Shown: positions 41,827-50,293, counted from the first letter of the stretch. The stretch is 64,000 nucleotides of DNA from PALSA-1004 sp041483135 (GCA_041483135.1 JBGPFE010000016.1:1-64000), one strand, 5' to 3'. Numbers and translations: made by a program. Notes: generated from the sequence alone by a model not told the origin.

Positions 41827-43062
41827 ATGAAGCAGCTCAAGATTCCGGCGGTGTTCATGCGCGGCGGCACCAGCAATGCCGTGGTGCTGCACGAGCGCGA
41901 CTTGCCGCGCGACCGCGCATTGTGGGACGAAATATTTCTCGCCGCGATCGGCAGCCCCGATCCCTACGGCCGACAGCTCGACGGCATGGGCGGCGGCATT
42001 TCTTCGCTGTCCAAAGTCTGCGTGGTCGGGCCGTCGAGCCGCACCGATGCCGATATCGATTACACCTTCGCGCAAGTGCAGGTGAAGGAGGCGAAAGTCG
42101 ATTACAGCGGCAACTGCGGCAACATGTCCTCGGCGATGGGTCCGTTCGCGGTCGACGAGGGGTTGGTCAAGGTCTCCGGCAAGGAAGCGCTCGTGCGCGT
42201 TCACAATACCAACACCCGGAAGATCATTCACGCCCATTTTTCGCTCGACGACGGTCTGTCGGCGGTCGACGGCGATCTCGCGATTCCCGGCGTATCGGGG
42301 ACTGGCGCGCCGGTGCGACTCGAATTTCGCGAGCCGGGCGGCGCGACCACCGGCAAGCTGCTGCCGACCGGCAACGTGGTCGACACGCTCGATGTGCCGG
42401 GCGTCGGCAAAATACGCGCGTCGCTGGTCGACGCTGCAAACGCGACGTGCTTTTTGAACGCCGCCGATCTCGGGCTGAAGGGAACCGAGATGCCGGAACA
42501 GCTCGATGCTTCGACGGAGCTGCTCGACAAGCTCGCCAGGATCCGCATCGCGGCTTCGATCGCGATGGGCATCGGCAAGAATGCCGTGGAAGCGGCGAAA
42601 AAGAAAACCGTGCCATTCGTCGGGTTTGTGTCCGGCCCGCAGGACGCGCAATCGTTGTCGGGCGAGGCGATCAAGGCCGGGGCAGTCGATCTGACCGGGC
42701 GCATGATATCCAACGGCCAGCCGCATCGAGCATTGCCGCTCACTGTGTCGCTGTGCATGGCGGTTGCGGCGCGTATCGAGGGCAGCATCGTCAATCAGGT
42801 CGCGCGCCTGAATCCGAATCCGGATGCGGATATCAGGATTGCGATGCCGTCAGGCGTGCTGGTGGTCGCGGCGTCGGTAAAAAAAGTAAACGGCAAATGG
42901 CGTGCCGAGCAGGGCGGGTTCTATCGCACTCAACGCCGCATGTTCGAAGGCTTCGTGCTGGTGCGCGCATCGCGTGTGCCGGGGCTGGTGCCGTTCCAAC
43001 TTGTTTCTCCCAACGTGGGTGCGTCGCTTGCCGGCCGTGATCTGGCCGCCGAGCACAGTTAG
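41827..43062 (+). CDS. PrpF-family isomerase with repeat-derived C-terminus
   Basis: PrpF/DapF-fold isomerase (2-methylaconitate cis-trans isomerase or 4-oxalomesaconate tautomerase-like), 411 residues. Family blocks are IPAVFMRGGTSNAVVLHE, MGGGISSLSKVCVV, VDYSGNCGNMSSAMGPFAVD with the catalytic-type Cys, GTGAPVRLEF, and MPSGVLVVAA. GAGGAGAGACGGGG precedes ATG 41827. From about residue 387 the protein (VPFQLVSPNVGASLAGRD and on) is encoded by mobile element C. The original end, VAATGGKLKAA plus stop, is still readable just beyond the element at 43091-43127. The lost tail is only about 11 residues, so activity may persist. Confidence 0.88.
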   Translation: MKQLKIPAVFMRGGTSNAVVLHERDLPRDRALWDEIFLAAIGSPDPYGRQLDGMGGGISSLSKVCVVGPSSRTDADIDYTFAQVQVKEAKVDYSGNCGNMSSAMGPFAVDEGLVKVSGKEALVRVHNTNTRKIIHAHFSLDDGLSAVDGDLAIPGVSGTGAPVRLEFREPGGATTGKLLPTGNVVDTLDVPGVGKIRASLVDAANATCFLNAADLGLKGTEMPEQLDASTELLDKLARIRIAASIAMGIGKNAVEAAKKKTVPFVGFVSGPQDAQSLSGEAIKAGAVDLTGRMISNGQPHRALPLTVSLCMAVAARIEGSIVNQVARLNPNPDADIRIAMPSGVLVVAASVKKVNGKWRAEQGGFYRTQRRMFEGFVLVRASRVPGLVPFQLVSPNVGASLAGRDLAAEHS

Positions 43063-43088
43063 GTTTGCCGCAAATAGTTGGAACGGCA
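42989..43088. mobile_element. MITE-like element, copy C (100 bp)
   Basis: TGCCGTTCCAACT...AGTTGGAACGGCA, with perfect CTGG target duplications at 42985-42988 and 43089-43092. Inserted after the GGG CTG G.. codons of the PrpF-like gene. Removing the element and one CTGG restores an open frame to a natural stop (TGA at 43125-43127). Confidence 0.9.
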
Positions 43089-43141
43089 CTGGTGGCCGCC
43101 ACCGGCGGCAAGCTCAAGGCCGCCTGAAAGCAGCTGCGCGA

Positions 43142-43170
43142 CAAAAAGGGCGCTCGCGAGCGCCCTTTTT
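43142..43170. terminator. Bidirectional intrinsic terminator
   Basis: AAAAAGGGCGCTCG/CGAGCGCCCTTTTTT, a near-perfect stem with A and T flanks. It separates the PrpF-like gene (plus) from the CMD-family gene (minus). Confidence 0.88.
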
Positions 43171-43189
43171 TATTTCCTTCCGCCGGCGA

Positions 43190-43843
43190 TCACGCCGCGT
43201 TTTTCTTCGGCGCGGCGTCTTTCTTCGCCCAGTAATCGGGCGAGGCTTTGGATTTCGCCAGCGCCTCGGCTGTTTCGAATCCCGGCGCCATCGATGCCGC
43301 GGTGCCGACCATCACCTGGTGGTGCTCGATGTCGAGCAGCCTCAACCAGCTCTGCTGCCCCATCGTCAGCGAGATGAAGCAGCCGAGCTCGACCAGCTCG
43401 GGCTCGGTGAAATGCCTGTGCATGCGCTCCCAGAACGCATCGTCGGTCTCGAGCCGCCAGGTGATCGCTTCGGCATAGGCGAGCGCTGCTTTCTGGCGGT
43501 CGGTGTATTTCGTCGACTTCTCGAAATTGACGAGATCGTCGGTCTGCGCCTCGTTCAGGGACTTGCCGAACGCGTTGATCGAACGCTGGTTGCCGCAGAA
43601 TTCGCATTTGACCGAGCGCGAGACATACAGGCGGGCAAGTTCCTTGATGGCGTGGTCGCACACGCCTTGGCGGAAAATATCCTCCCACGCATTGGCGAAA
43701 AACCAGAATGCTGCCGGCACATGCGCGCGTACCGCGGAGCTTTCCGGACGCGGGGTGCCTTCGCGCGCGCAGCGCTCCATCTCGGCGCGCATCGCGGCGT
43801 CCATTTTCTCCAGCGGGACGTAACTGATGCGTTGCCTGGCCAT
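43190..43843 (-). CDS. Carboxymuconolactone decarboxylase/AhpD-like family protein
   Basis: Helical protein of 217 residues of the AhpD/CMD fold. The redox-type motif CEFC lies in LYVSRSVKCEFCGNQRSINAF (about residues 72-92) and a downstream YAEAITWRLETDDAFW segment matches the family. Members act as disulfide-linked peroxidase partners or decarboxylases; with an intact CxxC an alkylhydroperoxidase-like redox role is possible. The tail is Lys/Ala-rich (WAKKDAAPKKNAA). It is monocistronic, with element D just upstream of its promoter region. Confidence 0.8.
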   Translation of the reverse strand: MARQRISYVPLEKMDAAMRAEMERCAREGTPRPESSAVRAHVPAAFWFFANAWEDIFRQGVCDHAIKELARLYVSRSVKCEFCGNQRSINAFGKSLNEAQTDDLVNFEKSTKYTDRQKAALAYAEAITWRLETDDAFWERMHRHFTEPELVELGCFISLTMGQQSWLRLLDIEHHQVMVGTAASMAPGFETAEALAKSKASPDYWAKKDAAPKKNAA

Positions 43844-43924
43844 CTGCCATACTCCTTCGGAGCGGAAACCACGGCTATTATGCCCGTTGCTCCGGTGTTT
43901 AGGTATCCCGTATGAATCGGCTAG

Positions 43925-44024
43925 TGCCGTTCCAACTATTCTCGCTAAAGCCAGCTGTCCTCGGCGGCCGGATCACGGCCGGCAAGCGACCCACTCGCGT
44001 TCGGAAAAACAAGTTGGAACGGTA
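43925..44024. mobile_element. MITE-like element, copy D (100 bp, inverted)
   Basis: Opposite orientation to B and C. TGCCGTTCCAACT at 43925 and AGTTGGAACGGTA ending 44024 (one mismatch). Flanks are CTAG (43921-43924) and CTAA (44025-44028). The TAG stop of the MFS gene (minus strand, 44027-44025) lies in the flanking target bases. Confidence 0.85.
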
Positions 44025-45212
44025 CTAAGCGCTCGCGGTGCGCAACGCCGGTTTCAACATCAGGCAAAACGGCAGCGTCGCGAACGCGAGCAATCCGGTA
44101 ATGGTGATCGTAGTGGCAATGCCGAGCGTATCGCCGATCAGGCCGAACACGAGCGGTACGATCAATCCGCACACCGAGTTGATGGTGTAAAACAGTCCGA
44201 ACGCCCGCGGCAGCCGGTCCTGTTCGACCAGATCGCCGATCGTCGCATACAGCACCGACGAGGTGCCGTTCAACGCGATGCCGAGCAGCGGCAGCAGCAG
44301 GTAGGCGGCGAGATCGGGCAGCACCAGCATCGCGAGGATGCCGATGCCGGTGCTGGTTTCGGTGATTACCACGGTGCGGATGATGCCGATGCGCTCGGCC
44401 AGCAGGCCGCACGCAAGCTTGCCCGCCATGCCGCCGATGAGTATCAGCGGCACCGACAGCGCCGCCCAGCCGGCGGGCAGGTTTTTCGCGATCATCAGAA
44501 ACGCGATGAATGTCAGAAAGCCGGTGCGCGTGCTGGTGTCGATGGCTTCGATCAGGCACAACGCGGTAAAGCCCTGGCGGTTGCGGATGCCCCATCCCGC
44601 AGTCGTGCGCTCGCCGTTCGATGAGACGGCCACCTGCCGGCTGCGTCCGGCGGCCTCTTGCAGCAGCAACAGTATGGCGAGCGCGCACGCCAGCGCCATG
44701 CTGCCGAAGACCGTGACCGGCACCTGCCAGGGCACGCCGGCGACGAACAACAGGCTGACTGCGCCGCCGAAGGCGAACTTGCCGACATCGCCGAAGAAGT
44801 TATAGGTGCCGAGCGCGGCGCGCCTGCCGTCGCCGGGATAGGCGTGCGATATCAGCGTCGAACACAGCGGGTGCTGGAATGCCGAACCGAAACCCGCGCA
44901 GAACAGCGCGAGCAGGATGGCGGCGAAACCCACCGCCTGGCCGAGCGCTATGAACGCAAGCCCGGCGCAGGCGGTGCCGAACGCGAGCAGGTTGCGCGCG
45001 CCGAGGCGCTCGGCGATCAATCCGACCGGGGTCTGGAACATTGCCGTCGCGGCGCGCCATGCCGAGCGGATCAGACCGACCTGCACGAGAGAGAGGTTGA
45101 ACGCCTGCGCGAGGATCGGCAGCAGCACGTAGCTGATGTCGGACAAACCGTCGTGCAGTATATGCGCCGCGCAGCAGGTCGCAAGCGTGCGCTTGGGCGA
45201 TGTTCGCGCCAC
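44025..45212 (-). CDS. MFS transporter (2)
   Basis: Major facilitator protein of about 395 residues with twelve hydrophobic segments. The first motif A region is PVGLIAERLGARNLLAFG (loop 2-3) and its repeat in the second half is KLACGLLAERIGIIRTVV (loop 8-9). HILHDGLSDISYVLLPILA opens helix 1. GTG 45212 has GCGGAG five bases upstream; a TTG at 45242 is an alternative. Its stop codon is adjacent to mobile element D. Substrate unknown. The upstream spacer is filled by a 144-bp tandem repeat. Confidence 0.82.
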   Translation of the reverse strand: MARTSPKRTLATCCAAHILHDGLSDISYVLLPILAQAFNLSLVQVGLIRSAWRAATAMFQTPVGLIAERLGARNLLAFGTACAGLAFIALGQAVGFAAILLALFCAGFGSAFQHPLCSTLISHAYPGDGRRAALGTYNFFGDVGKFAFGGAVSLLFVAGVPWQVPVTVFGSMALACALAILLLLQEAAGRSRQVAVSSNGERTTAGWGIRNRQGFTALCLIEAIDTSTRTGFLTFIAFLMIAKNLPAGWAALSVPLILIGGMAGKLACGLLAERIGIIRTVVITETSTGIGILAMLVLPDLAAYLLLPLLGIALNGTSSVLYATIGDLVEQDRLPRAFGLFYTINSVCGLIVPLVFGLIGDTLGIATTITITGLLAFATLPFCLMLKPALRTASA

Positions 45213-45252
45213 GGATGCTCCGCAAAGATTGATGTACCGCAATCATAGCAGG

Positions 45253-45830
45253 GCGCCGTCGGAGAGCGGAACAGGGGCCCCCACTTGTGGGGATGTGACC
45301 TCGGAGACGGATGCAGTGCCTGCGCTCGACGGTGCTGCGCCAGACTCGCGGACGTTCGCATCCCGCAAGCGGGAACCCTGCTCACTGCTCGCAGGCGCGC
45401 CGTCGGAGAGCGGAACAGGGGCCCCCACTTGTGGGGATGTGACCTCGGAGACGGATGCAGTGCCTGCGCACGATTGCGCTGCGCCAGACTCGCGGACGTT
45501 CGCATCCCGCAAGCGGGAACCCTGCTCACTGCTCGCAGGCGCGCCGTCGGAGAGCGGAACAGGGATCGGCGAAACGCGGAGCAGGGGCCCCGCTTGCGGG
45601 GATGCGACCGTTGAGCCGATCACACGCGCGTCGCAATGCCGATCCATACGCGCCTTCGGGGTCAGATCCCAGAGGGAGCCCTCTTCCGCCCTGCGACGCG
45701 CCCACTTGTGGGGGATGTGACCTCGGAGACGGATGCAGCGCCTGCGCTCGACGGTGCCGCGCCAGACTCGCGGACGTTCGCATCCCGCAAGCGGGAACCC
45801 TGCTCCCTGCTCGCAGGCGCGCCCCGCGTG
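45253..45830. repeat. 144-bp tandem repeat array with degenerate units
   Basis: Unit 1 (45253-45396) and unit 2 (45397-45540) are 144 bp each and nearly identical; they differ mainly in a short stretch (CTCGACGGTGC versus ACGATTGCGC). A third unit starts at 45541 but breaks after about 24 bp and continues as a divergent copy. A fourth partial unit spans about 45697-45826. Each holds the palindromes CCCCACTTGTGGGG and TCCCGCAAGCGGGA. The repeats fill the 664-bp gap between MFS (2) and the next gene. There is no CRISPR-like spacer pattern. Confidence 0.9.
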
Positions 45831-45876
45831 CCGGCGCCCGCGGCGGTGTAAAATGCGGCCGTAACGGGGTCATCGA

Positions 45877-46119
45877 ATGCAAATCATCGTCTACATTTTT
45901 GCCGCGTCGTTCATGTTCATGGCGATAGCGTTGATGTTTACGTACCACCGCACCCGCCATTACGGCGTGTTCCTGCTGGGGATCGCCTATGCCGCCTCGG
46001 CGGGACTGGCGATAGTGCTGATGCATTGGTGGCCGCTGGTCGCCGGCTTCGTGCTGGTCTGGATTTTGCGTCTGCTCGGGCTCGATCCGGGCGGACGCGA
46101 GCGCGATACGCCGCGATAG
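45877..46119 (+). CDS. Small membrane protein of unknown function
   Basis: 80 residues with two to three hydrophobic helices (MQIIVYIFAASFMFMAIALM; YGVFLLGIAYAASAGLAIVL; PLVAGFVLVWILRLLGL) and a charged C-terminus (DPGGRERDTPR). No recognisable family motif. It lies 24 bp upstream of the SPFH gene and reads in the same direction, so the two are probably co-transcribed and the small protein may associate with SPFH membrane domains. Function unknown. Confidence 0.65.
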   Translation: MQIIVYIFAASFMFMAIALMFTYHRTRHYGVFLLGIAYAASAGLAIVLMHWWPLVAGFVLVWILRLLGLDPGGRERDTPR

Positions 46120-46143
46120 CCGCGTTCAACGGGGAGGAAAATC

Positions 46144-47040
46144 ATGCAGGAACGAGCGAGCAGCGCCATCGGTACCGACGAACAGGTCATTGCGGGCGCC
46201 AACGGCTGGGTGATGCTGGTCGTGCTGCTCGCTTCGCTGCTGTTCGCGGTTTTCCTCGCGGTGACTCCGGGCGGGCCGGCCAAATTCATCGGCGGCGTGC
46301 TGCTGTTCGCGGTGTCGGCGTTCTGCCTGAAAGGGTTGTTCACGCTCGAGCCGAACCAGGCCGCGGTGATGATTTTCTTCGGCAGCTATGCAGGCACGGC
46401 GCGCGAGAGCGGTTTTTTCTGGGTCAATCCTTTCTACAGCAAGACGCGCGTGTCGCTGCGCATCAACAACTGGAACACGCCGGTGCTCAAGGTCAACGAC
46501 GAGCGCGGCAGCCCGATCGAGATTGCGGCGGTGATCGCGTGGCGCGTGCAGGACACCGCGAAAGCCGTGTTCGACGTCGAAAGCTGCGTCAATTACCTGC
46601 AGATCCAGAGCGAGTCGGCGGTGCGCCAGGTCACGAGCAGCCACGCCTATGACAATTCAGAAGCCGGCGGCGAGCACAAAAAGTGCCTGCGCACCGACCT
46701 CGCCGCGATCGCCGGGTTGCTGCGCGAATCGATCCAGCAACACGTTGACGTCGCCGGCATCGCAATCGAGGAAGCCAAGATCGCGCATCTTGCCTATGCG
46801 CCGGAGATTGCGGGAGCGATGTTGCGCCGTCAGCAAGCCGAAGCGGTGGTGATGGCGCGGCAGCGCCTGGTCGAGGGCGCGGTCGGCATGGTCGAAGGCG
46901 CGTTGAAATCGCTCGAGGAGAAGAAAATCGTCGCGCTGACGTCCGAGCAGCGCGCGGTGCTGGTGACCAACATGATGACGGTGCTGCTGTCAGAGTCCGG
47001 CGCGCAGCCGGTGATACAAATGGCACAGACCACGCAATAG
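46144..47040 (+). CDS. SPFH/band-7 domain membrane protein
   Basis: 298 residues with two N-terminal membrane helices (about 22-43 and 48-66), then an SPFH domain starting FTLEPNQAAVMIFFGSYAGT and ESGFFWVNPFYSKTRVSLR. The domain continues through IEIAAVIAWRVQDTAKAVFD to a helical, Ala/Glu/Arg-rich segment (LRRQQAEAVVMARQRLVEGA) that usually drives oligomerisation. Members organise membrane microdomains or regulate proteases. GGGGAGG lies before ATG 46144. The small membrane protein gene upstream is its likely partner. Confidence 0.9.
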   Translation: MQERASSAIGTDEQVIAGANGWVMLVVLLASLLFAVFLAVTPGGPAKFIGGVLLFAVSAFCLKGLFTLEPNQAAVMIFFGSYAGTARESGFFWVNPFYSKTRVSLRINNWNTPVLKVNDERGSPIEIAAVIAWRVQDTAKAVFDVESCVNYLQIQSESAVRQVTSSHAYDNSEAGGEHKKCLRTDLAAIAGLLRESIQQHVDVAGIAIEEAKIAHLAYAPEIAGAMLRRQQAEAVVMARQRLVEGAVGMVEGALKSLEEKKIVALTSEQRAVLVTNMMTVLLSESGAQPVIQMAQTTQ

Positions 47041-47200
47041 TTACTCGGCGTGCGCGCAGGATCTTGGCGAGTTGATCGGGCGTGATCCCCATCAGCCGCA
47101 CGGGCTGATTGGGGCAGGCAGGCTCAGCAGCAGCGACGGTTGTGACCGCAAGGCTTGCCAGCAAACGGCAGATTGCACCATTCCTGGGCAACCCATCACC
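47041..47200 (-). pseudogene. Relic of a TctC gene 5' end (tentative)
   Basis: On the minus strand the frame ending at 47041 reads ICRLLASLAVTTVAAAEPAC, then PNQPVRLMGITPDQLAKIL, then a stop. This resembles a TctC signal peptide followed by the YPNKPVRLIVP opening, with the rest lost. The remaining spacer to 47355 contains only the CAAGGGAG ribosome site of the ABC binding-protein gene. Confidence 0.4.
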
Positions 47201-47355
47201 TTCGATGTGCGTTGTGTCGGGTATAGCAATTTGACACTCCGCGTTGCATCGCTCTATGCTGCTTAAACGCGCTTGCAACAGTACCCAGTCTGGCTTGGAG
47301 CGCCACGTGCAACATTGACGCGCGGTTTCGGCATTACTCACAAGGGAGAAACAAA

Positions 47356-48495
47356 ATGAAGATACGACGTCGATTGTTGGGCGGCGCGTTTGCCGCCGTT
47401 GTGCTTGGCGCCTCAATGTGCGGAATTGCCCGCGTCAGCTACGGCCAGGAGATCAATTACGGAAAGCCGGGCGAGCCGATCAATCTCGTCGTCGCGCATC
47501 CCTGTTGCTACTCGGAAGTCTGGTCGGTATTCGCGCAGCACGGCAAGGAGTTGTGGAAGAAATATCTGCCGGCGGGATCTACGGTGGATTACATGATCGG
47601 TCTGCAGGGCGCGGTGGTGGTGAATCAGATGCTCGCAGGCAAGGCGCATATCGGCTATCTGGGCGATCTGCCGGCGTTCACCGCGGCGAGCAAGACCGAG
47701 ACCGCCGATATCCGCATCGTAGCGGTCGCCGGCATGGGCTACGATCAGTGCTACATCATGCTGGTGCGCAAGGACGCACCGCAATTCGGCAGCACCGACG
47801 AAGCGTTGAAATGGCTGGGCGGCAAGACGGTATCGACGCCGAAAGGCAGCTGCACCGACGATTTCGTGCAAAAGCTGTTCAAGCGCGGCGGCGTGCAGCC
47901 GGCCCAGTACCTGAACCAGAATATCGAGGTCATCAGCTCGGGTTTCCGCTCCGGGCGCATCGACGCGGCGGCGGTGTGGGAACCGAACGCCTCGCACCTG
48001 GTGCAGGAAGGGCTTGCGCGCCGCATCGCATCGGGCGCCACGCTCAATGAGCGCGGCGGCGGCTTCATCATCATGCAGGCGCAATTGATCAAGCAGCGCC
48101 CCGACGTGGTCAAGGCGTGGCTGCAGGCCGAGCTCGACGGGCAGCTCTTCATGACCGACGAGAAGAACGCCGCGGAGATGGTGAAGTTCGTACGCGACCG
48201 CATCACCGGGTTTTCCGAGAAATCGCTGTGGTACGCGCTCTACGGCACGTACTCGGACAAGGAGGGCGGGGCGAAGGTGCGCCTCTACCAGCCGTTCATA
48301 TTCACGCCGGAGGTGCAGGACCTGATCAACCGCGGCATGAATTTTCTGAACGCCAACAAGGTGCTCCCCGTCAACAAGCTGCGCGCCGACGCGATCGTGC
48401 CGGAGTTTGCCGAGCAGGTGCTGAAGGAGCGCAAGCTCAAGGCGCCGATCGGGGAAGTCGTGGCGCTGCCGGACTCCGCCTACAAGGGCAAATGA
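47356..48495 (+). CDS. ABC transporter substrate-binding protein (nitrate/sulfonate/taurine type)
   Basis: Periplasmic binding protein of 379 residues. A Tat-like or Sec signal peptide with MKIRRRLLGGAFAA covers about 1-30. INLVVAHPCCYSEVWSVFAQ is unusual in carrying paired cysteines at the ligand-site strand. AGKAHIGYLGDLPAF, TPKGSCTDDFVQKLF and GRIDAAAVWEPNASHLV match the NrtA/SsuA/TauA-like class. CAAGGGAG precedes the start. The two permease genes follow 60 bp on; no ATPase gene is seen. The substrate is probably a small organic anion or sulfonate, by family. Confidence 0.87.
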   Translation: MKIRRRLLGGAFAAVVLGASMCGIARVSYGQEINYGKPGEPINLVVAHPCCYSEVWSVFAQHGKELWKKYLPAGSTVDYMIGLQGAVVVNQMLAGKAHIGYLGDLPAFTAASKTETADIRIVAVAGMGYDQCYIMLVRKDAPQFGSTDEALKWLGGKTVSTPKGSCTDDFVQKLFKRGGVQPAQYLNQNIEVISSGFRSGRIDAAAVWEPNASHLVQEGLARRIASGATLNERGGGFIIMQAQLIKQRPDVVKAWLQAELDGQLFMTDEKNAAEMVKFVRDRITGFSEKSLWYALYGTYSDKEGGAKVRLYQPFIFTPEVQDLINRGMNFLNANKVLPVNKLRADAIVPEFAEQVLKERKLKAPIGEVVALPDSAYKGK

Positions 48496-48555
48496 TCGCC
48501 TGAAAGCAGCACCGCGGCGGCCGTTGCGGCGCGCGGCGATTTTGTTCGGCGCAAG

Positions 48556-49446
48556 ATGGGAGATTTCGTGGCTGAGGTGCAGCCGTCGGTGACCGCGCAT
48601 GGCCGCGAGCAGGCGTTCGCGGCCACGATGCATCGCGTCGGCGAGTGGCTCAAGAGTCCGCAGCCGTACCTGATGCTGATCGGATTCGCGCTGTTCCTCG
48701 GCTTCTGGCATTGCGCGGTCGAAGTGTGGAAGCTGCCGCGCTTCGTCAAGCTTCCCGACGTGCTGACCGTGGTGAAGGAATGGCTCAACCCCAATCCGGT
48801 CTACGGCCTCTCGCTCTTCACCGACGAGTACTACGAGCACATCTGGGTGAGCACCCGGCGCGTCGGCATCGCATTCCTGCTGGCGACCGGCCTCGGCGTG
48901 CCGCTGGGCCTTTTCATGGGGTGGTCGCGCAACGTGCGCGAGTACGTGTTCCCGGTATTCGAGATGCTGCGGCCGGTGCCCATACTCGCGTGGGTGCCGA
49001 TTGCGATCATCGTCTTCAAGGGCGCGGAGACGCCGGTGATCTTCCTTGCGTTCATCGCCGCGTTCTTCGTGACGATACTCAATACCATGCTGGGCGTGCA
49101 GTCGATCGAGCAGTCGTATGTGCGTGCCGCCTCCTGTCTCGGCGCGCGGCAATGGCAGATATTCTGCCACATCGTGATCCCCGGGGCCCTGCCGTTCATC
49201 TTCACCGGGCTGCAGATCGCGGTCGGCATGTGCTGGTTCTCGCTGGTCGCGGCCGAGATGGTATCCGGGGAATACGGACTCGGTTACGTCATCAACACCG
49301 CCTACGTGAAAATTCAGTATCCGACCATAGTGATCGGCATGATCACGCTGGGCGTTGTCGGCTACGTCACCAGCGCGCTGATACGGTTGCTCGGCGACCG
49401 GCTGATGCAATGGCGCGTGCGCGAACTTGCGCTAGGAGGGGGCTGA
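48556..49446 (+). CDS. ABC transporter permease (1)
   Basis: Inner-membrane permease of 296 residues, BPD_transp_1 family as in SsuC/TauC. Six helices; the ATPase-contact EAA-like loop reads YVRAASCLGARQWQIFCHIVIPGALP (in parts: AASCLGARQ then VIPGALP). VRRVG-like loop VSTRRVGIAFLLATGLGVPL opens the domain. It overlaps nothing but is followed one base later by permease (2), whose start uses the GGAGGGGG at the end of this gene, so translation is coupled. Confidence 0.88.
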   Translation: MGDFVAEVQPSVTAHGREQAFAATMHRVGEWLKSPQPYLMLIGFALFLGFWHCAVEVWKLPRFVKLPDVLTVVKEWLNPNPVYGLSLFTDEYYEHIWVSTRRVGIAFLLATGLGVPLGLFMGWSRNVREYVFPVFEMLRPVPILAWVPIAIIVFKGAETPVIFLAFIAAFFVTILNTMLGVQSIEQSYVRAASCLGARQWQIFCHIVIPGALPFIFTGLQIAVGMCWFSLVAAEMVSGEYGLGYVINTAYVKIQYPTIVIGMITLGVVGYVTSALIRLLGDRLMQWRVRELALGGG

Positions 49447-49447
49447 G

Positions 49448-50275
49448 TTGGCCGCCGGCGGCACGCGCCTTGCAGAGCGGCTGACGGGCCGCGCGCTGCG
49501 TCGCGCGGTCATTTCGATCGTCGTGTGCCTGGTAGTGTGGGAGGTCGGCGCACGCTGCCACCAGTGGTTCGGATTCAAGCCGCCATGGTTGGGAGACCTG
49601 CCGGCGCCAACCGCCGTGCTGGCGAGCTGGTGGTTCGTCGTGCACAATGCCGGCTACTGGCGGGGATGGGTGGTGAGCTCGGCGCGCGTGCTGGGCGGAT
49701 TCTCGGTAGCGCTCGCGCTCGGAATTCCGCTGGGTCTCACGATGGCGGTCAGCCGCGTTTTTCGCGGCGTGGTGTTTCCGGTGTTCGAGGTCCTGCGGCC
49801 GATTCCGCCGCTCGCGTGGGTGCCGGCCTCGATCATTTTCTGGCCGACCCAGGAGCTGGCGATCGGCTTTATCACGTTTCTTGGCGCGTTTTTCGTGATC
49901 GTCATCAACGTGCTCGGGGGAGCGCGCGCTATCGATATCCGCTATATCCAGGCCGCGCGCTCGATGGGCGCATCGGATTTTTATATCTTCCGCAAGATCA
50001 TCCTGCCGGGCACGCTGCCTTCGATCACCGTCGGCGCGGCGGTGGGCATCGGCATTACCTGGGAAGTCGTGGTCGCCGCGGAAATGATCTCGGGCGGCTC
50101 CCGGCTCAGCGGCGGCGGCGCCGGACTCGGCCATTTCATCTGGAGTTCCTACCTGGGCGGCGCGTACGAGCAGATCGTGGTCGGAATGATCTCGATCGGC
50201 ATCGCCGGCTATATCTGCAGCGCGATCGTGCGCCGGCTGGGCGACATGGCCACGCCGTGGCTCCGGTTGCGCTAG
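49448..50275 (+). CDS. ABC transporter permease (2)
   Basis: Second SsuC/TauC-type permease, 275 residues with six helices. SSARVLGGFSVALALGIPLG opens the core domain and the EAA loop is IQAARSMGASDFYIFRKIIL. It starts at TTG 49448, preceded by GGAGG, one base after permease (1). The two permeases are different enough to form a heterodimer. With the binding protein upstream they make a transporter lacking its ATPase in this window; the next gene is on the opposite strand. Confidence 0.87.
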   Translation: MAAGGTRLAERLTGRALRRAVISIVVCLVVWEVGARCHQWFGFKPPWLGDLPAPTAVLASWWFVVHNAGYWRGWVVSSARVLGGFSVALALGIPLGLTMAVSRVFRGVVFPVFEVLRPIPPLAWVPASIIFWPTQELAIGFITFLGAFFVIVINVLGGARAIDIRYIQAARSMGASDFYIFRKIILPGTLPSITVGAAVGIGITWEVVVAAEMISGGSRLSGGGAGLGHFIWSSYLGGAYEQIVVGMISIGIAGYICSAIVRRLGDMATPWLRLR

Positions 50276-50293
50276 GCGCTGCCGGTCTCGCGT

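Noticed and set aside
45253..45830. Possible CRISPR array
   Set aside because: Repeats are 144 bp and contiguous with no unique spacers, and there are no cas genes.
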